A program made the position numbers and the translations under genes. A stretch of 64,000 bases of DNA from Prorocentrum cordatum (taxonomy: Eukaryota > Sar > Dinophyceae > Prorocentrales > Prorocentraceae): assembly GCA_963575745.1 (NCBI GenBank), contig CAUYUJ010017909.1:85001-149000 (forward strand), written 5' to 3'. Below the pieces are notes generated by a model, which worked only from the letters and a program-made list of their open reading frames with translations, did no database searches and was not told the DNA's origin. How positions within the stretch are numbered: position 1 is the first letter of the stretch; every line of letters starts with the position of its first letter. This document shows, piece by piece, positions 20,212 to 30,770 of the stretch.

Positions 20212-20369
20212 AGTTTCTGATGCTCCACACGGGCTGCAGACACGAAGGTCGCTGGATGCTCGCATTAGGGATAGTCAGTCTGGGCGGTTTGGTCTGATAC
20301 ATCTGCGGAAACGACCCCCTATCCCCGATGCTTCTGGCCCTCCTGACTTAGGTCCTGACAGGGAAGACC

Positions 20370-20485
20370 ACAGTGGCCGACGCCGCGCCGACCTGCCCCA
20401 CCCTCATGGGGCAACGACGGGGGTGGCGATGCTTCCTGATGCTCTGCACGGTCTGTAGGAACGAGGGCCGCTGGATGCTCCGGAG
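20370..20485. repeat. Empty-site paralog of the MITE-C target
   Basis: Parallels 19966-20043 plus 20213-20275 (GACAGGGAAGACCACAGTGG, GCCGACGCCGCGCCGA, TGGCGATGCTTCC, TGATGCTCTGCACGG, GCCGCTGGATGCTC) with no element between TTCC and TGATG. Confidence 0.8.
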
Positions 20486-20667
20486 CTTCTAGAACGTATG
20501 CTGAGCCAGCCTCATGATGTTCCAACCTGCTTTGGCCTTGACCGACAGAAAGAATTTCGAGCAACACGAAAGTACCGAAACTTGAGCGTTTTCGCGCGCG
20601 TGTCGGACCCTGGGAGGCGATGCTCGTTCGACACTGTTTCGACATTTTTCTGGGCGCTCAATTTTTT

Positions 20668-20832
20668 ATGTCGGGCATGTCCCTCTACGGGAGGAATCTT
20701 TCAAAAGTTGTCAACAAATCGTCAGGGGACGCTTTTGTTTTATTTCTGTACATTTCTGAACATATTGTTTGTTGCTTTTATTTTTTTAGTTTTTTCGCCC
20801 AGGATCCGCCTGCAGGGGGACGTGCTCGACCA
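20668..20832. mobile_element. MITE-A, diverged copy
   Basis: Starts ATGTCGGGCATGTCCCTCTA and ends CGCCTGCAGGGGGACGTGCT-CGAC. AT-rich interior with TCGTCAGGGGACG. No clear target duplication. Confidence 0.75.
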
Positions 20833-20881
20833 GAACTTATTGCTGGGATGTGTGGTCCTTGAGCACGACGGGAGCAACAGA

Positions 20882-21061
20882 ATCACCACCTACCAAACCA
20901 CCCCAGCCCATCCCGAAGGCCTCAACCTGTCCTCCATCTCCAGTTGTGGGGGGGGGGTCGGGGAACATTGAACAAAGACCATATGGAGCCCCGCCCCCCA
21001 ACCCGAAACTCGGGTCAACTACAGGTCTTCGGGTTGGGTGGGGTGGTCTGGCAGGCAGTCG
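20882..21061. mobile_element. MITE-C, copy 2
   Basis: The arms ACCACCTACCAAACCACCCC and GGGGTGGTCTGGCAGGCAGT are inverted. Flanked by ACAGA at 20877 and 21062, a perfect 5-bp duplication. The interior shares CCTCCATCTCCAGTTGTGGG and CATATGGAGCCCC with copy 1. Confidence 0.88.
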
Positions 21062-21199
21062 ACAGACAGCCAGCCGCGCCGTGGGCACCGCGCTCGTCCC
21101 GATTGCCACGGCCGGGAGGCCCCGCCGGGGAGGCCCCTCTCTGGGAGGCCCTCGAGGAGGAGCCTCGAGGAGGCACGGTTCGGCGCGCGCACGGCGCGC

Positions 21200-21350
21200 G
21201 GCTTGGGACCTCTTGGGGGTCTCTTGGGGCTCCCTGGCGGCGTCCTGGGGGCCCCCAGGGCCTCTCGGCGGGCTCCTGGGGACCTCTTGGGGCGGGGGGG
21301 GGTAGTCCATTGCGGCTCCCCCCTCGGAGGTCACGATCCTCGTGAGGAGT
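21200..21350. repeat. 12-bp CTTGGGG array plus CACGATCCTCGTGAGG
   Basis: GGACCTCTTGGGGGTCTCTT-type units, then CGGAGGTCACGATCCTCGTG. Same pairing as at 1130-1472 and 61063-61515; it may be the left part of a composite whose right end is lost. Confidence 0.6.
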
Positions 21351-21644
21351 GGCGCTTTTTCCTTTTTTCTTATTCGAAACACTCGCGGCCTGGCAAGCGA
21401 GCTCCAACAACAACTCAGGGGCAACGCCACGGGGGGGATCGGCTCATAGGAGGAATGCGTCGACCCCAAATCTCCAATGATTCGGCCACAGTGGCCCGAC
21501 GGCCCGGGGCGTGCGGCTTTGCGCTGTCGGGGGGCGCATTTCGCTGCTCCATCGGCGACACATCCCCGAATCCAGCCCGATGCTTCCCGCCCCCTGCGCC
21601 CCCTGCGCCCCCTGCGCCCCTGCGCCCGATGCTTCCCGCCCCTG

Positions 21645-21855
21645 TCGGTGGCAAATCATGGGAGCCTGGTCTCCCCTCCCAATTCCGTCTTTGGCGTTGA
21701 CTGGCGTGGATCAGCGTCTGGAGTCGATGAGGTACTGCCGATTTGGCGTCGAGCAGCGTCGATTCAGCGTCGATTAACGTCGACTCAGCGTCGACGAGCG
21801 TCGATGCGCAAGAGCCGACAAGATGGTATGGGAGGCTCCCATGAGTTGCCACCGA
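21645..21855. mobile_element. MITE-G, copy 1 (211 bp)
   Basis: Ends are TCGGTGGCAAATCATGGGAG-CC and GG-CTCCCATGAGTTGCCACC-GA, inverted with one mismatch over 20 bp. The interior is degenerate GCGTCGATT repeats followed by AAGAGCCGACAAGAT. A second copy is at 48950-49154. Confidence 0.75.
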
Positions 21856-22059
21856 ACCCCCTCGCCCCGAGGCCCCAGATCTCCGACGGCATGGCTGTTT
21901 GGATCCGCGGCCCCCAGGGCCCCCTCCCCCTGGAGCCAATGATGCTGCTCCTGGCCCCCCTTGGTGCATGGACCGAGATAAAGCCCGCGGACGCCGAAAG
22001 GAGGAGGAAGAACGCCGCGAAAGAAAACACATGTTTTGAAGAGTCAGCTCCCCCCTGTC

Positions 22060-22215
22060 CTGTCCGCTCCCATCCTCTCCTCTCCTCTCCTCTCCTCTTC
22101 CTCTCCCCTCCTCGCCTCGCCTCGCCTCTCCTCTCCTCTCCTCTCCCCTCCCGTCCTCTCTTCTCCTCCCCCTTCCTCCCCCTCCTCCCTCCTCCAATCC
22201 TTCTCCCCCTCCTCC
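22060..22215. repeat. CTCTCC / CTCGC pyrimidine tract
   Basis: Pentameric CTCTC and CTCGC units grading into CCCTCCTCC. Confidence 0.9.
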
Positions 22216-22234
22216 CTCCTCCCATCCCTTGGAC

Positions 22235-22520
22235 CGCTCAGACGTTTCGTGGTCCCAACGGGAGCTCCACCGCATGCCTCCGACACCCCCATTACGACGA
22301 ACCCCTCACGAGGATCGTGGCCCCATGGGGAGCTCCACCAAAGGTCCCAGGGGCGCCGCCTTCATGCGTCCGACCCACCCATTTTGGCACACCTCTTCCG
22401 AGGATCGTGGCCGCATAGGGAGCTCCACCGAAGGTCCTAGGGTCGCCGCCCGCATGCGTCCGACCCCCCCGTGACGGCACACCCCTCACGAGGAACGTGG
22501 CCCCATAGGGTTCCCTCTGG
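22235..22520. repeat. Diverged 77-bp-family units (three to four)
   Basis: Each has CTCACGAGGATCGTGGCCCC then ATGGGGAGCTCCACC..AAGGTCC..GCCGCC..CATGCGTCCGACCC. Period about 95 bp, closer to the degenerate copy at 200-680 than to the clean array. Confidence 0.7.
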
Positions 22521-22884
22521 TTCCGAGGGCACATCCCTGAGGTTGTCATCGCTTTTGGCTTGCCCATCTTGGGGGTAGGGATATACGCCCGTCGTCGGAC
22601 GTATCTATTTTTCAATCCCCAGATTCCGATCTCTGCTCTTGGCGCCTTCTACTTCCAGAGTCGAGCGGCTTTCCCTCTCCTCCCTTCTCTTCGGGGGGCG
22701 GACGGACCCGCGGCGGAAGCCCCCTCTACTCCCACCGCCTCCTTGCCTCCCGCTTCTGCCCACCTTCCGGCCGACTGGCCAGTTCGAGTCTGGTTCCTCC
22801 TCCTGGAAGCCCCCTCTACTCCCACCGCCCCCCTGCTTCCTGCTCCTGCCCACCTCTTCTGGCCGACGGGCCAGTTCGAGTCTG

Positions 22885-23255
22885 GTTCCTCCTCCTCGTC
22901 GTCCTCTTCCTCGTCGTCCTCGTCGTCCTCGTCGTCGTCGTCCTCCTCCTCCTCCTGCTCCCCCTCCTCCACTCCCTCCTCCTCCTCCCCCTCCTCCTCC
23001 TCCTCCCTCCTCCTTCCTCCTCCTCCTCCTCCTCCTCCTCCTCCTCCTCCTCCTCCCCTCCTCCTCCCCTCTCCTCCCTCCCCTCTCCCTCCTCCTCCTC
23101 CCTCCTCCTCCTCCTCCCCCCCTCTCTCCCCCTCTCCTCCTCTCCTCCTCCTTCCTCCTCCTTCCTCTCCTCCCTCCTCCTCCTCCTCACCTCTCCTCCT
23201 CCTCTTCCTCCTCCCCCTCCCTCCTCTCCTCCTCCTCCCTCCTCGTCCTCTTTGC
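22885..23255. repeat. (CTC)n/(GTC)n pyrimidine tract
   Basis: TCGTCG units grading to CTC triplets. Frames up to 359 codons across it are artefacts. 22521-22884 includes an 85-bp duplication (CCCCCTCTACTCCCACCGCC..CCGACNGGCCAGTTCGAGTC at about 22720 and 22808). Confidence 0.9.
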
Positions 23256-23476
23256 CCAGGGCTCCGTGATGCCGATGGGGGGCGTCGGCCGCGCGGCGGC
23301 GGCGCCCTCTGCGGCGCACCGGCCCGGTGGCCGCGGCGCGGCCGTGCCGCCAGTGGGCCTGCGGGGCGCGCTGGCGGGCCCGCCGGCGCTGGGCAGGCCG
23401 CCGCGCGCGTGCCCCCAGAGTCGGTCAGGGGCAGGGCTCGTTTTGGAGGGTTTCTCCGTAGGGCTTAGGCGACCCG

Positions 23477-23597
23477 TCCTCCTCCTCCTCCTCCTCCTCC
23501 TCCTCCTCCTCCTCATTCTCCCCCTCCTCCTCCTCCTCTTCCTCCTCCTCCCCCTTCTCCTCCTCCTCCTCCTCCTCCTCCTCCTCCTCCTCCTCCC
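23477..23597. repeat. (CTC)n tract
   Basis: CCT/CTC triplets after the CpG-rich spacer 23256-23476, in which no gene is recognised. Confidence 0.95.
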
Positions 23598-23814
23598 CTC
23601 TTCCAATTTGAAGACGGTTAGCTTTTTTTGCCCAGGGGGCCCCTGTCGCTTGCCGCTGACAGGTCTTTGGCCTTCCTGTCAGGGTGACAAAAAGGCCCTC
23701 TCCGATGGGCTCCCCTAGGGCTTATTCAGCCGACTGTCGGATTCTTTATTTCTCTTTTCTCCCCCCTTTGGTGGCGTGCGATCCTCCTACTGTGGAAACC
23801 GTGCAGGGCAGGGC

Positions 23815-24040
23815 TTGTTTCGATTCCTCGGGTTCGATTCGATTTCGATGGCTTCCGATTCCGATTCGATTCGTCTCGGGATTCCGATTCGAGATCCGAT
23901 TTCTCAGTACAGGGCCTGCTTGCCTGCGGAATGTCTGCCGATTCGACTTTCCCCGGCTCGGCTGCCGATTCCCGTCGATCCGATTCATGTCGACGTCCGA
24001 TCCGACTTGTCGATTCGATTCTGGGCTCTCCTGGGCAGGG
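23815..24040. repeat. GATTCG short-unit repeat, ending shared with 48.8 kb
   Basis: Many GATTCGATTTCGATGG-like units. The last 100 bp (CCCCGGCTCGGCTGCCGATT..GATCCGA..CTTGTCGATTCGATTCTGGG) recurs at 48825-48910 as CCCGGCTCGGCTGCCGATTT..GGCTTGTCGGTTCGATTCTG. Confidence 0.65.
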
Positions 24041-24264
24041 GAGGAGGAGGTACCCATACACGCTGGTCGTTGGGAGTCGGTATTCTTGGACATCCAGGTC
24101 CCAAGTCTGCCTCAAGCGCGTTCCTGCCGCAAGAGAAGTCTGGATTTTGCGACTCTGGGCGGGCCCAAGCCCAATCTGCTGGATCCGCCATCCTGCTATA
24201 TGTTTTCACCTGCTTCTTCCGAGTGGCGGGTACCTCTTGGGCTTCCTGGGTGGCCCTCTTCGCC

Positions 24265-24345
24265 ACCGCTGGATTCGCTTCGAGATTCTGGCCAGAAGGA
24301 ACCCGGGAGTGGTATCTTTTGGTTTCCCCAGTCTTGCGATTGGTT
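24265..24345 (+). repeat. Dispersed protein-like repeat, best-reading copy
   Basis: Reads TAGFASRFWPEGTREWYLLV then SPVLRLVEGAQ in one frame. Related DNA at 6110, 46735, 47465 and 48420 is frame-shifted between copies. Probably a fragment of a retroelement or multicopy gene; family unknown. Confidence 0.4.
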
Positions 24346-25445
24346 GAGGGGGCACAGGGGCACAGGCAGCCTTCATGAATCACAGTCCGGAAGCAGTTCC
24401 AGGCCAATGTTTTTGAAAAAGCTCGAATTCAGCGTTGCCGGAATTTCGAAGTTCGAAACAGTTTTGGTAACGTTCGGCGGCGAACGGATTCCGATCATCC
24501 GCAGAGCGCTTGAAACCTGTTGACAGACAGACAGACAGAGGCCGGGTCAAGCCACATGGGTTGGCCCGTAAACGGGCGAGGCTACAGCGCAGTGGCCTGA
24601 ACAAGCACGCGCGCAACGGAGAGCAAACGTTCTGCCTCTGAGGGGGAGATGGGGGGAAGGAGGAGAAGAGCGGGGGCGGTCCTCACGCGTGAATGCAATA
24701 CTCGACGAATGCGTCTTCATCACATTCATGTGCAAGTTCCATACCAGCGAGATACAGTATGCAAAACATAACGGGCAACTCCTTGAAGGTGGTCCTCCCA
24801 TCTCGTCAGAGGGCGTCCGCACGCCCTCGTAGCCTCATGCGTATAGCGCGTATAGCGTATGCGTATAGCCGCATGTGTAGTGCGTAAGATGCTACGTTTT
24901 ATTGTTGGTTGAAGGCGGTGCGAGGGCGAGGATTGGGCAGACACCATGAGACGAATGCGGGACAGGATTGCCCATGCAATGTATATTTTCCCGATTGACA
25001 AATGAAGCGAACTATTATGTCGCCGCTTGTTTAGACTTGCGTGCTGGCCATCATCTTCGGACAATGAATGTGCCCAGGAAGTCATATTTTGGAGCCCGCG
25101 CTATACGCATGACACCTGGCGATTTTCCGAACATGTGTGTTGGTTCCACCAACATGTTTCATATTGTTTTGAGCCTTGTTCAAGCTGTCTTCGTGTTGTT
25201 CAAACTTCCTATGTCCAGACCTTTGCCGAACTCTCCCTCCTTGAGCTGTGGAACCTTTTTCCGTTTTTCGAACGCACTCGAACTTCCAGCTTTCCCTCCA
25301 CGATATCCAGATCTCCTACGGTATGACTTTTCTCGATGTGGGGCCCCAGGGCTGCCGCCCCCTTCCCTGGGGCCGCTTGCGGCTTGGTTCTGCTTCTGGT
25401 GGCTTCCCGGTGCCCGAAAGTGCCCCCCCCCGGGGACCCAAATGA
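24346..25445. other. Unassigned lower-GC stretch
   Basis: Contains GACAGACAGACAGAC (24522-24537) and ATAGCGCGTATAGCGTATGC repeats (24840-24870). No recognisable coding frame. Confidence 0.4.
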
Positions 25446-25449
25446 AGGT

Positions 25450-25625
25450 GCAGTAGAGGCCCATGCCAAGAAGCACCCAGCTTGCCTCCAGGGTGACCTG
25501 GGTTTCTTTTCTTCGATGGCTTTGCGATGGTAAGCGTGACGTTCCCACGCCAAAAAATCAAGACTGGGGTCTCGGGCTTGGGATTATCGTGGAAGGTCTC
25601 TTGTGGTCGGGCCCCTGTCGTAAAA
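25450..25625. repeat. Dispersed R repeat, copy 4
   Basis: ATGCCAAGAAGCACCCAGC, TTGCCTCCAGGGTGACCTGG, TTCGATGGCTTTGCGATGG and GTCTCTTGTGGTCGGGCCCC match the other copies. Confidence 0.65.
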
Positions 25626-25744
25626 CTCCGCGGTGGCAAAATCACATCGTCGAAGGACCGCCCCCCCTGTCGTTGCCCGTCAGAGTGGGGTGCCCCCCTC
25701 CCGACTCCAGGCCTCCCAGTTGGGCCCCGAGCGGATGGGGTCGG

Positions 25745-25870
25745 GGGTGCGCGCTGTATCGCCCATGCATCGGCGATGCGGCCCGATGCGGGGCCCGATT
25801 TTCCCCACGCCCGCGTCGCCGATGCATCGCCGACGTCGCCAGTGCATCGCCGATACATCGCCGATGCCCC
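25745..25870. repeat. GCATCGCCGATG palindromic cluster
   Basis: CCCATGCATCGGCGATGCGG and GATGCATCGCCGACGTCGCC units, like those at 5830-6010. Confidence 0.65.
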
Positions 25871-25957
25871 CCCTGGGCCGCGCACGTGCCGCCGGTCATG
25901 ACTTGCACCCCCCCTTCCTCTTGGACGCCCCCCTCTTGGCCGCCCCCGAGGAGCAAA
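25867..25957. repeat. GGTCATGANTTGCACCCCCC duplication, copy 1
   Basis: GGGCCGCGCACGTGCCGCCG, GGTCATGACTTGCACCCCCC and CTCTTGGCCGCCCCCGAGG recur at 44372-44460. Confidence 0.6.
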
Positions 25958-26017
25958 CCCGAAGCACAAAACGAAGACACAACGAGCAACAACCTTTGCG
26001 TCCAGCCCTGGCCTGCG

Positions 26018-26190
26018 GGAGTCGGGCCTGTCCCCCTACAGCGGGATTTTCGACGAAAAATAAACATATTTAAACATAGTCAAAACATAGTCCAAACCTA
26101 GCCTGGGGACTATTTTTTGAATCTTTGTGGGCCTTTTTGGCGTATTTTTGATGTTTTTTTTCCGTCGAACTCCCCCTTGTAGGGGGTGCC
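26018..26190. mobile_element. MITE-A, copy with eroded right end
   Basis: Starts GGAGTCGGGCCTGTCCCCCT and passes CCTGGGGACTATTTTTTG. The right arm GTCGAACTCCCCCTTGTAGG fades before the terminal GCCCGAC. Confidence 0.75.
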
Positions 26191-26229
26191 GCCGCCCTGC
26201 CGTCTCCAGGCCTCCAGCGCCTGGAAACA

Positions 26230-26392
26230 GACATCGAGGAGCATCGAGGAGCGCCGAGGAGCATCGAGGAGCATCGAGGAGGTCGAGGAGGTCGAGGAGC
26301 ATCGAGGAGCATCGAGGAGGTCGAGGAGCATCGAGGAGCGTCGAGGAGCATCGAGGAGCGTCGAGGAGCGTCGAGGAGCATCGAGGAGGTCC
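26230..26392. repeat. 10-bp minisatellite CATCGAGGAG
   Basis: About 16 decamers with GTC and GCC variants. Confidence 0.9.
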
Positions 26393-26592
26393 CGCCCTGG
26401 CTTGCGGGGGGGGGACCCCCCCGCCGGGGCGCCCACGCCCTGCCCCCCCGGCAGAGGTGCTGGCCGCCGCGCTCGGCGCCCGCGCCGCGCCCGCCGCGGG
26501 CCGCGTGGGGGTCCTCGCTGTGGCCCTGCGGCATCGGCGCCGCGGTCGGCGCCGGCGCCGGGGCGCGCTTCGCCGCGCAGGCCGGGGCGGGG

Positions 26593-26796
26593 AGGAGGAG
26601 GAGGAGGAGGAAAAAGGAGGAGGAGGAGGAGGAGGAGGAGGAGGAGGAGGAGGAGGAGGAGGAGGGGGAGGAGGAGGAGAGGAGGAGGAGGAGGAGGAGG
26701 AGGAGGAGGAGGAAGGAGGAGGAGGAGGAGCGAGGAGGAGGAGGAGGAGGAGGAGGAGGAGGAGGAGGAGAGAGGAGGAGGAGGAGGAGGAGCAAA
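26593..26796. repeat. (GGA)n tract
   Basis: Purine-only GGA triplets. Followed by GGGCATGAGCATGGGCAT repeats (26855-26882) and a CAG run (26885-26922). Frames of up to 296 codons here are repeat-driven. Confidence 0.95.
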
Positions 26797-26893
26797 GATG
26801 CGACGGCTCACGCTTGCCTGCGTCGGCGCCAGGAGCAGGGGGAGGAGGAGGGGCATGAGCATGGGCATGGGCATGGGCATGAGGCAGCAGCAT

Positions 26894-26924
<31 letters not shown>

Positions 26925-26985
26925 GGGGGGGGCCCACGGGCAGCGGCCCCGGGAGCCGAGGCTCAGTTTTGTCCAGTCCGGCGAG

Positions 26986-27007
26986 TTTTGTTGTTGTTGT
27001 CGTTGTT

Positions 27008-27044
<37 letters not shown>

Positions 27045-27061
27045 TTGTTGTTGTTGTTGAA
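26986..27061. repeat. (TTG/TCG)n tract heading TTG-unit 1
   Basis: GTTGTTGTCGTTG triplets directly precede the TTG-unit at 27059, as at the other units. Confidence 0.9.
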
Positions 27062-28211
27062 TATTATTCCTTCTAAAGAATTATTATTGTTGGGACCCCT
27101 GGTGCGCGACCTCTGCGCCGCGCCTAGGCCGCAGCTACATTTTCATCATTTTTTCGCGAAAGCTTCAGAAAAGTGGATTATGTCCGGATCCGGTTTTTTG
27201 TTACGTTGCGTTTTCCCTTGCAAAAAACACTATAAAATGAAAATTCTTGTTCTTACTTGATCAAATTTCAAGAATCCCTTGCAAAAAATGAGGTAAAGTG
27301 GACATTCGCGCGCGCAAGACGAAATCCTTCCAAAACCTTAGGTTTCGTAACGATTTTAACATAAAAACATCAAAAACCCAATGGTTTTTTAAGAAAAAAT
27401 TGTCAAAATGTCCTTCCGCGCGCGCTGTCCGAATCCCACGAAACCAATGGTTTTTCAACATTTATGTTACATGAGCTCGCGCGAGCTACTTTTTCTTGTT
27501 CTAACATAATCAAATTTCAATAATCCCTTGCAAAAAATAAGGTAAAGTGGACATTCGCGCGCGCAAGACGAAATCCTTCCAGAACCTTAGGTTTCGTAAC
27601 GATTTCAACATAAAAACATCAAAAACCCAATGGTTTTTCAAAAAAAAATGTCCAAATTTCATCCCGCGCGCGCTGTCCGACTCCCACAAAACCAATGGTT
27701 TTTCAACATTTATGTTACATGAGCTCGCGCGAGCTACTTTTTCTTGTTCTAACATAATCAAATTTCAATACTCCCTTGCAAAAAAAAAGTAAAGTGGACA
27801 TTCGCGCGCGCAAGACCAACAAAAAACACGACGATCTCAGGAACTTGCCCCAAAAATGTGACCAACTCCGCTCTCTCTGTCTCTCTCTCTGTCTGCTCTC
27901 TGTCTCTCTCTCTGTCTGTCTGTGTCATGTATTGTATGTCACAATTGCAGGATGCTGGGCACACGCGCGCCCCGAATAAGTGACCAAGTTCTGTGGGTGT
28001 GTACCCCACGCCAGTGTAGTAGCCACGGTCGTCCGCACGCCACGAAGTGAAGTGTCCCAACGTCATAGGGCGGGAAGCTGGGTTTGGGTGGTCGCGAAGA
28101 GTCGTTTGGATATTTGGTAGAGCTTGAACTGCCCCCCCACGAAGTGGGGGTATTGTCTCGCGTCGCATGAAAACCCTGGCACTGGTGAGAACACTGAGCG
28201 TTCGGGTAAAA
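27059..28211 (+). repeat. TTG-unit, long variant 1
   Basis: Begins with ATTATTCCTTCTAAAGAATT, TTGTTGGGACCCCTGGTGCG and GCCTAGGCCGCAGC. It contains two tandem copies of a 250-bp subunit (GTAAAGTGGACATTCGCGCG..CCAATGGTTTTTCAAC), a TCTCTGTC microsatellite, and the constant tail AGTAGCCACGGTCGTCCGC..CGGGAAGCTGGG..CCCCCACGAAGTGGGGGTAT. Nearly identical to 37089-38242. Short frames inside are not supported as genes. Confidence 0.8.
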
Positions 28212-28213
28212 TG

Positions 28214-28249
<36 letters not shown>

Positions 28250-28250
28250 G
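28212..28250. repeat. (TTG)n tract
   Basis: Twelve or so TTG triplets closing the long TTG-unit. Confidence 0.9.
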
Positions 28251-28439
28251 ATGATTTTTCGGTTTCGGGGACCGCCCGCTGTCCGGCCCAGGGGCCATCA
28301 GGCGTGGATCCAGGACGAGGAACCACGCCCGGGGAGCGGGTCGGGACCTCTGGGGCCGCGGGTGGAGAAAATCACATCGGTGAATGCCTGGGGACAGGTG
28401 GGGGACAGACACAGGGGGGATACACCGAGTCCACAATCG

Positions 28440-28625
28440 CACTTCGAGAAAACGCCATAAACACAAACTTTGGCGCTCCGCGTGGAGTTCTTGTAGTCGC
28501 GCTGGGTCCCCCCGACGGCGCCTCCCGCGCCGCCCCTGGCGCGCGGAGCGCGCCAGGTAGGGGGGTCCAGCGCAGATCCAAGAAATCGGCGCGGACGGTC
28601 GAAAGTTTGTGTGTTGTGCATTTAG
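28440..28625. mobile_element. MITE-F, copy 3
   Basis: The left arm CGCCATAAACACAAACTTTG..GCGCTCCGCG and right arm GGTCGAAAGTTTGTGTGTTG are inverted. The centre is CCTGGCGCGCGGAGCGCGCC. The right edge is pyrimidine-rich (AGTTCTTCTTCTAAG). Confidence 0.7.
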
Positions 28626-28645
28626 TTCTTCTTCTAAGTAGTGGT

Positions 28646-28780
28646 CCGATAGCCCCTACCTGCCCAGGGACATGCGGATTCCCTATCGCGGGCCTATCGC
28701 CGATCTATCGGCGATATGTCGCCGATTCCAGGTCGATGGTTCCCCCCCTCTGCCTATCCGCCCCTATCGTTGCCCCATCA
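28646..28780. repeat. CGATAGCCC repeat, copy 2
   Basis: Same ordered segments as 9426-9560, with GGGCCTATCGCCGATCTATC and ATCGGCGATATGTCGCCGAT in the middle. Confidence 0.55.
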
Positions 28781-28837
28781 GAAGGATGAGGGTCGACGTT
28801 TTTTCGACAGGGTGCGAGAGCTTCTGGGAGCTTTCGA

Positions 28838-28970
28838 GGGAGGAGGAGGAGGAGGAGGAGGAGGAGGAGGAGGAGGAGGAGGAGGAGGAGGAGGAGGAGG
28901 AGGAGGAGGAGGAGGAGGAGGAGGAGGAGGAGGAGGAGGAGGAGGAGGAGGAGGGAGGAGGAGGAGGAGA
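28838..28970. repeat. (GGA)n tract
   Basis: About 40 GAG triplets. A 232-codon frame with poly-Glu runs through it and is not a supported gene. Confidence 0.95.
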
Positions 28971-29095
28971 CGCTCGGGGTGGTCTCCGTCGGCGGCGCCT
29001 CGTCGAAGGCTCTCTCTCTCGCTCTCTCCAGGGGCGTCGGGGCCGCCCCGAGCGGCCACCGGAGACCAGAGCTGCGGTCGGAGCGAGGCAAGAGA

Positions 29096-29545
29096 CCGAG
29101 GTCGGCTCGGGGAGGGTACCTACCCCACGGTTTGTCGCGATTGTTGGACGCTCTCGTTCGGCAGCTGGAACGTATACATCACCAGTGGCGTTTTTTTTCA
29201 ATCCCATGACTTTTGAGGGTCGGGGACGACGTCGGGGTGGTGTGATCGAGGTCGGCTCGGGGAGGGTACCTACCCCACGGTTTGTTGCGATTGTTGGACG
29301 CTCTCGTTCGGCAGCTGGAACGTATACATTACCAGTGACGTTTTTTTTGTTTTTTTTTCCCCCCCCATGACTTTTTGAGGGTCGGGGACGACGTCGGGGG
29401 TGGTGTGATCGAGGTCGGCTCGGGGAGGGTAACTACCCCACTGTTTGTCGTGATTGTTGGACGCTCTTTTCCGGAAACTGGAATGTATACATTACCAGTG
29501 GCGTTAGGGTCGGGGGCGACGTCGGGGTGGTGTGGTGTATACCTT
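29096..29545. repeat. Tandem triplicate, 151-161 bp units
   Basis: Units start at about 29098, 29249 and 29410 with GAGGTCGGCTCGGGGAGGGT. Each holds TTGTTGGACGCTCT, TGGAACGTATACAT, ACCAGTGGCGTT and GGTCGGGGACGACGTCGGGG. The third ends in an inverted pair TGGTGTATAC..GTATACACCA. Confidence 0.85.
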
Positions 29546-29609
29546 TCCTCCGTTTTCCAAGGGCAACATCGGAACATGTATACACCATGATCCCGTATAT
29601 TTGTGCATC

Positions 29610-29690
29610 CTGGAGGAGGGTACCCTCGAATGTTCTTCAGTCTGGCCAGTGGAGGGTTTCGTGTTCTTGAAGGATGTTCTTCTGTTCTGG
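29610..29690. repeat. GGAGGGTACCCTCGA / TTCTTGAAGGATGTTCTTC repeat, copy 2
   Basis: Same two segments as 10868-10970. Sequence from 29690 to 30770 is otherwise unassigned; long frames here show no motif. Confidence 0.5.
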
Positions 29691-30770
29691 GCCCGGCCCT
29701 GTGCCCCGAACAGGTGGGCCCGCTTCGCTGCGCAGGCCGGGGAAGGAACACCGCCATCTCCTTGGCACCGCTCGGACGTGCGCCTTTTCGAGAACCATCG
29801 GGGACCATCCTGGGCCATCGAGCCCCCCCCAAAACCGAAAAAATCATACGCGCGAAGCCGAGAGGTGCGCGGGAGCTGGACGCCCGAGCGCGACGGCAGG
29901 ACTTCTCCCCCCGAGGTCCGGACGTCGCAGCCCGTCGGCACTCCTGGCGCTTTTTTTCTTCGCCCGGCTTGGGGCCCCGGGGCCATCACTCGTGCGGGTT
30001 GGAGGCTTCGAAATGGGCACCAACACCAAAACAGGAGGGTGCGCCCACAGGGGGAGGATGATCCTAGATTTCGGTGTTGGTGGCAATGTTTCGGCCGCCT
30101 GGGGTGCCAGAGTATTACCACCATCACCGAGATCGGGATCATCTCCCCCTGGTGGAGTCGGGTCGGGCGAAAGGGGGGGATTGGGAAAGGGGGGGTTACG
30201 AAATTTGCTGCATGCAACTGGTTTCGGCCTCACCGAGGGGCCCATTCCTCGATACATGGCCGCCTCCGGCGCCGGGAGGCGCCGGGAAAATCAGCTACGT
30301 GAGCTGATTCTCAAACCCCTTCTTTGCTATCCCCCCCTTTCGCCCGACCCGATGGAGGCACATCGCCGATCTTGGTGCTGGTGTCAATCTCTGGGCCTGC
30401 CAGCGGGGCCACAGCACGAGGGCGCGGCCGCTCCGGAGCGCTCCGCGCAGCGCTCTCCGAGCGTGCCGGAACGCCCCGAGAGGAGGCCGCGGCGCGGCGC
30501 CCGAGGCATGCTCCAGAGCCGCCGGGTCTCAGAGCAGGCAGACGTTGTAAACCTACATTGTAGACACACTTTGAATGCAGTGATAGGACTGTTAGAGTGT
30601 CCATTGTCGTGGCATCCACGAACTTGGCGAGAATGCGCAGGAGGGAAGGAAACACACGGGCACAATAATAATCGTCGGCTCCCAGGAAGATATGGGAAAA
30701 TATGGGAAGGGGGTGGGAAGACAGAAACCCAGAAGTATGAGGAAATATGGGGATTCCTGTTCTTTTTTTT

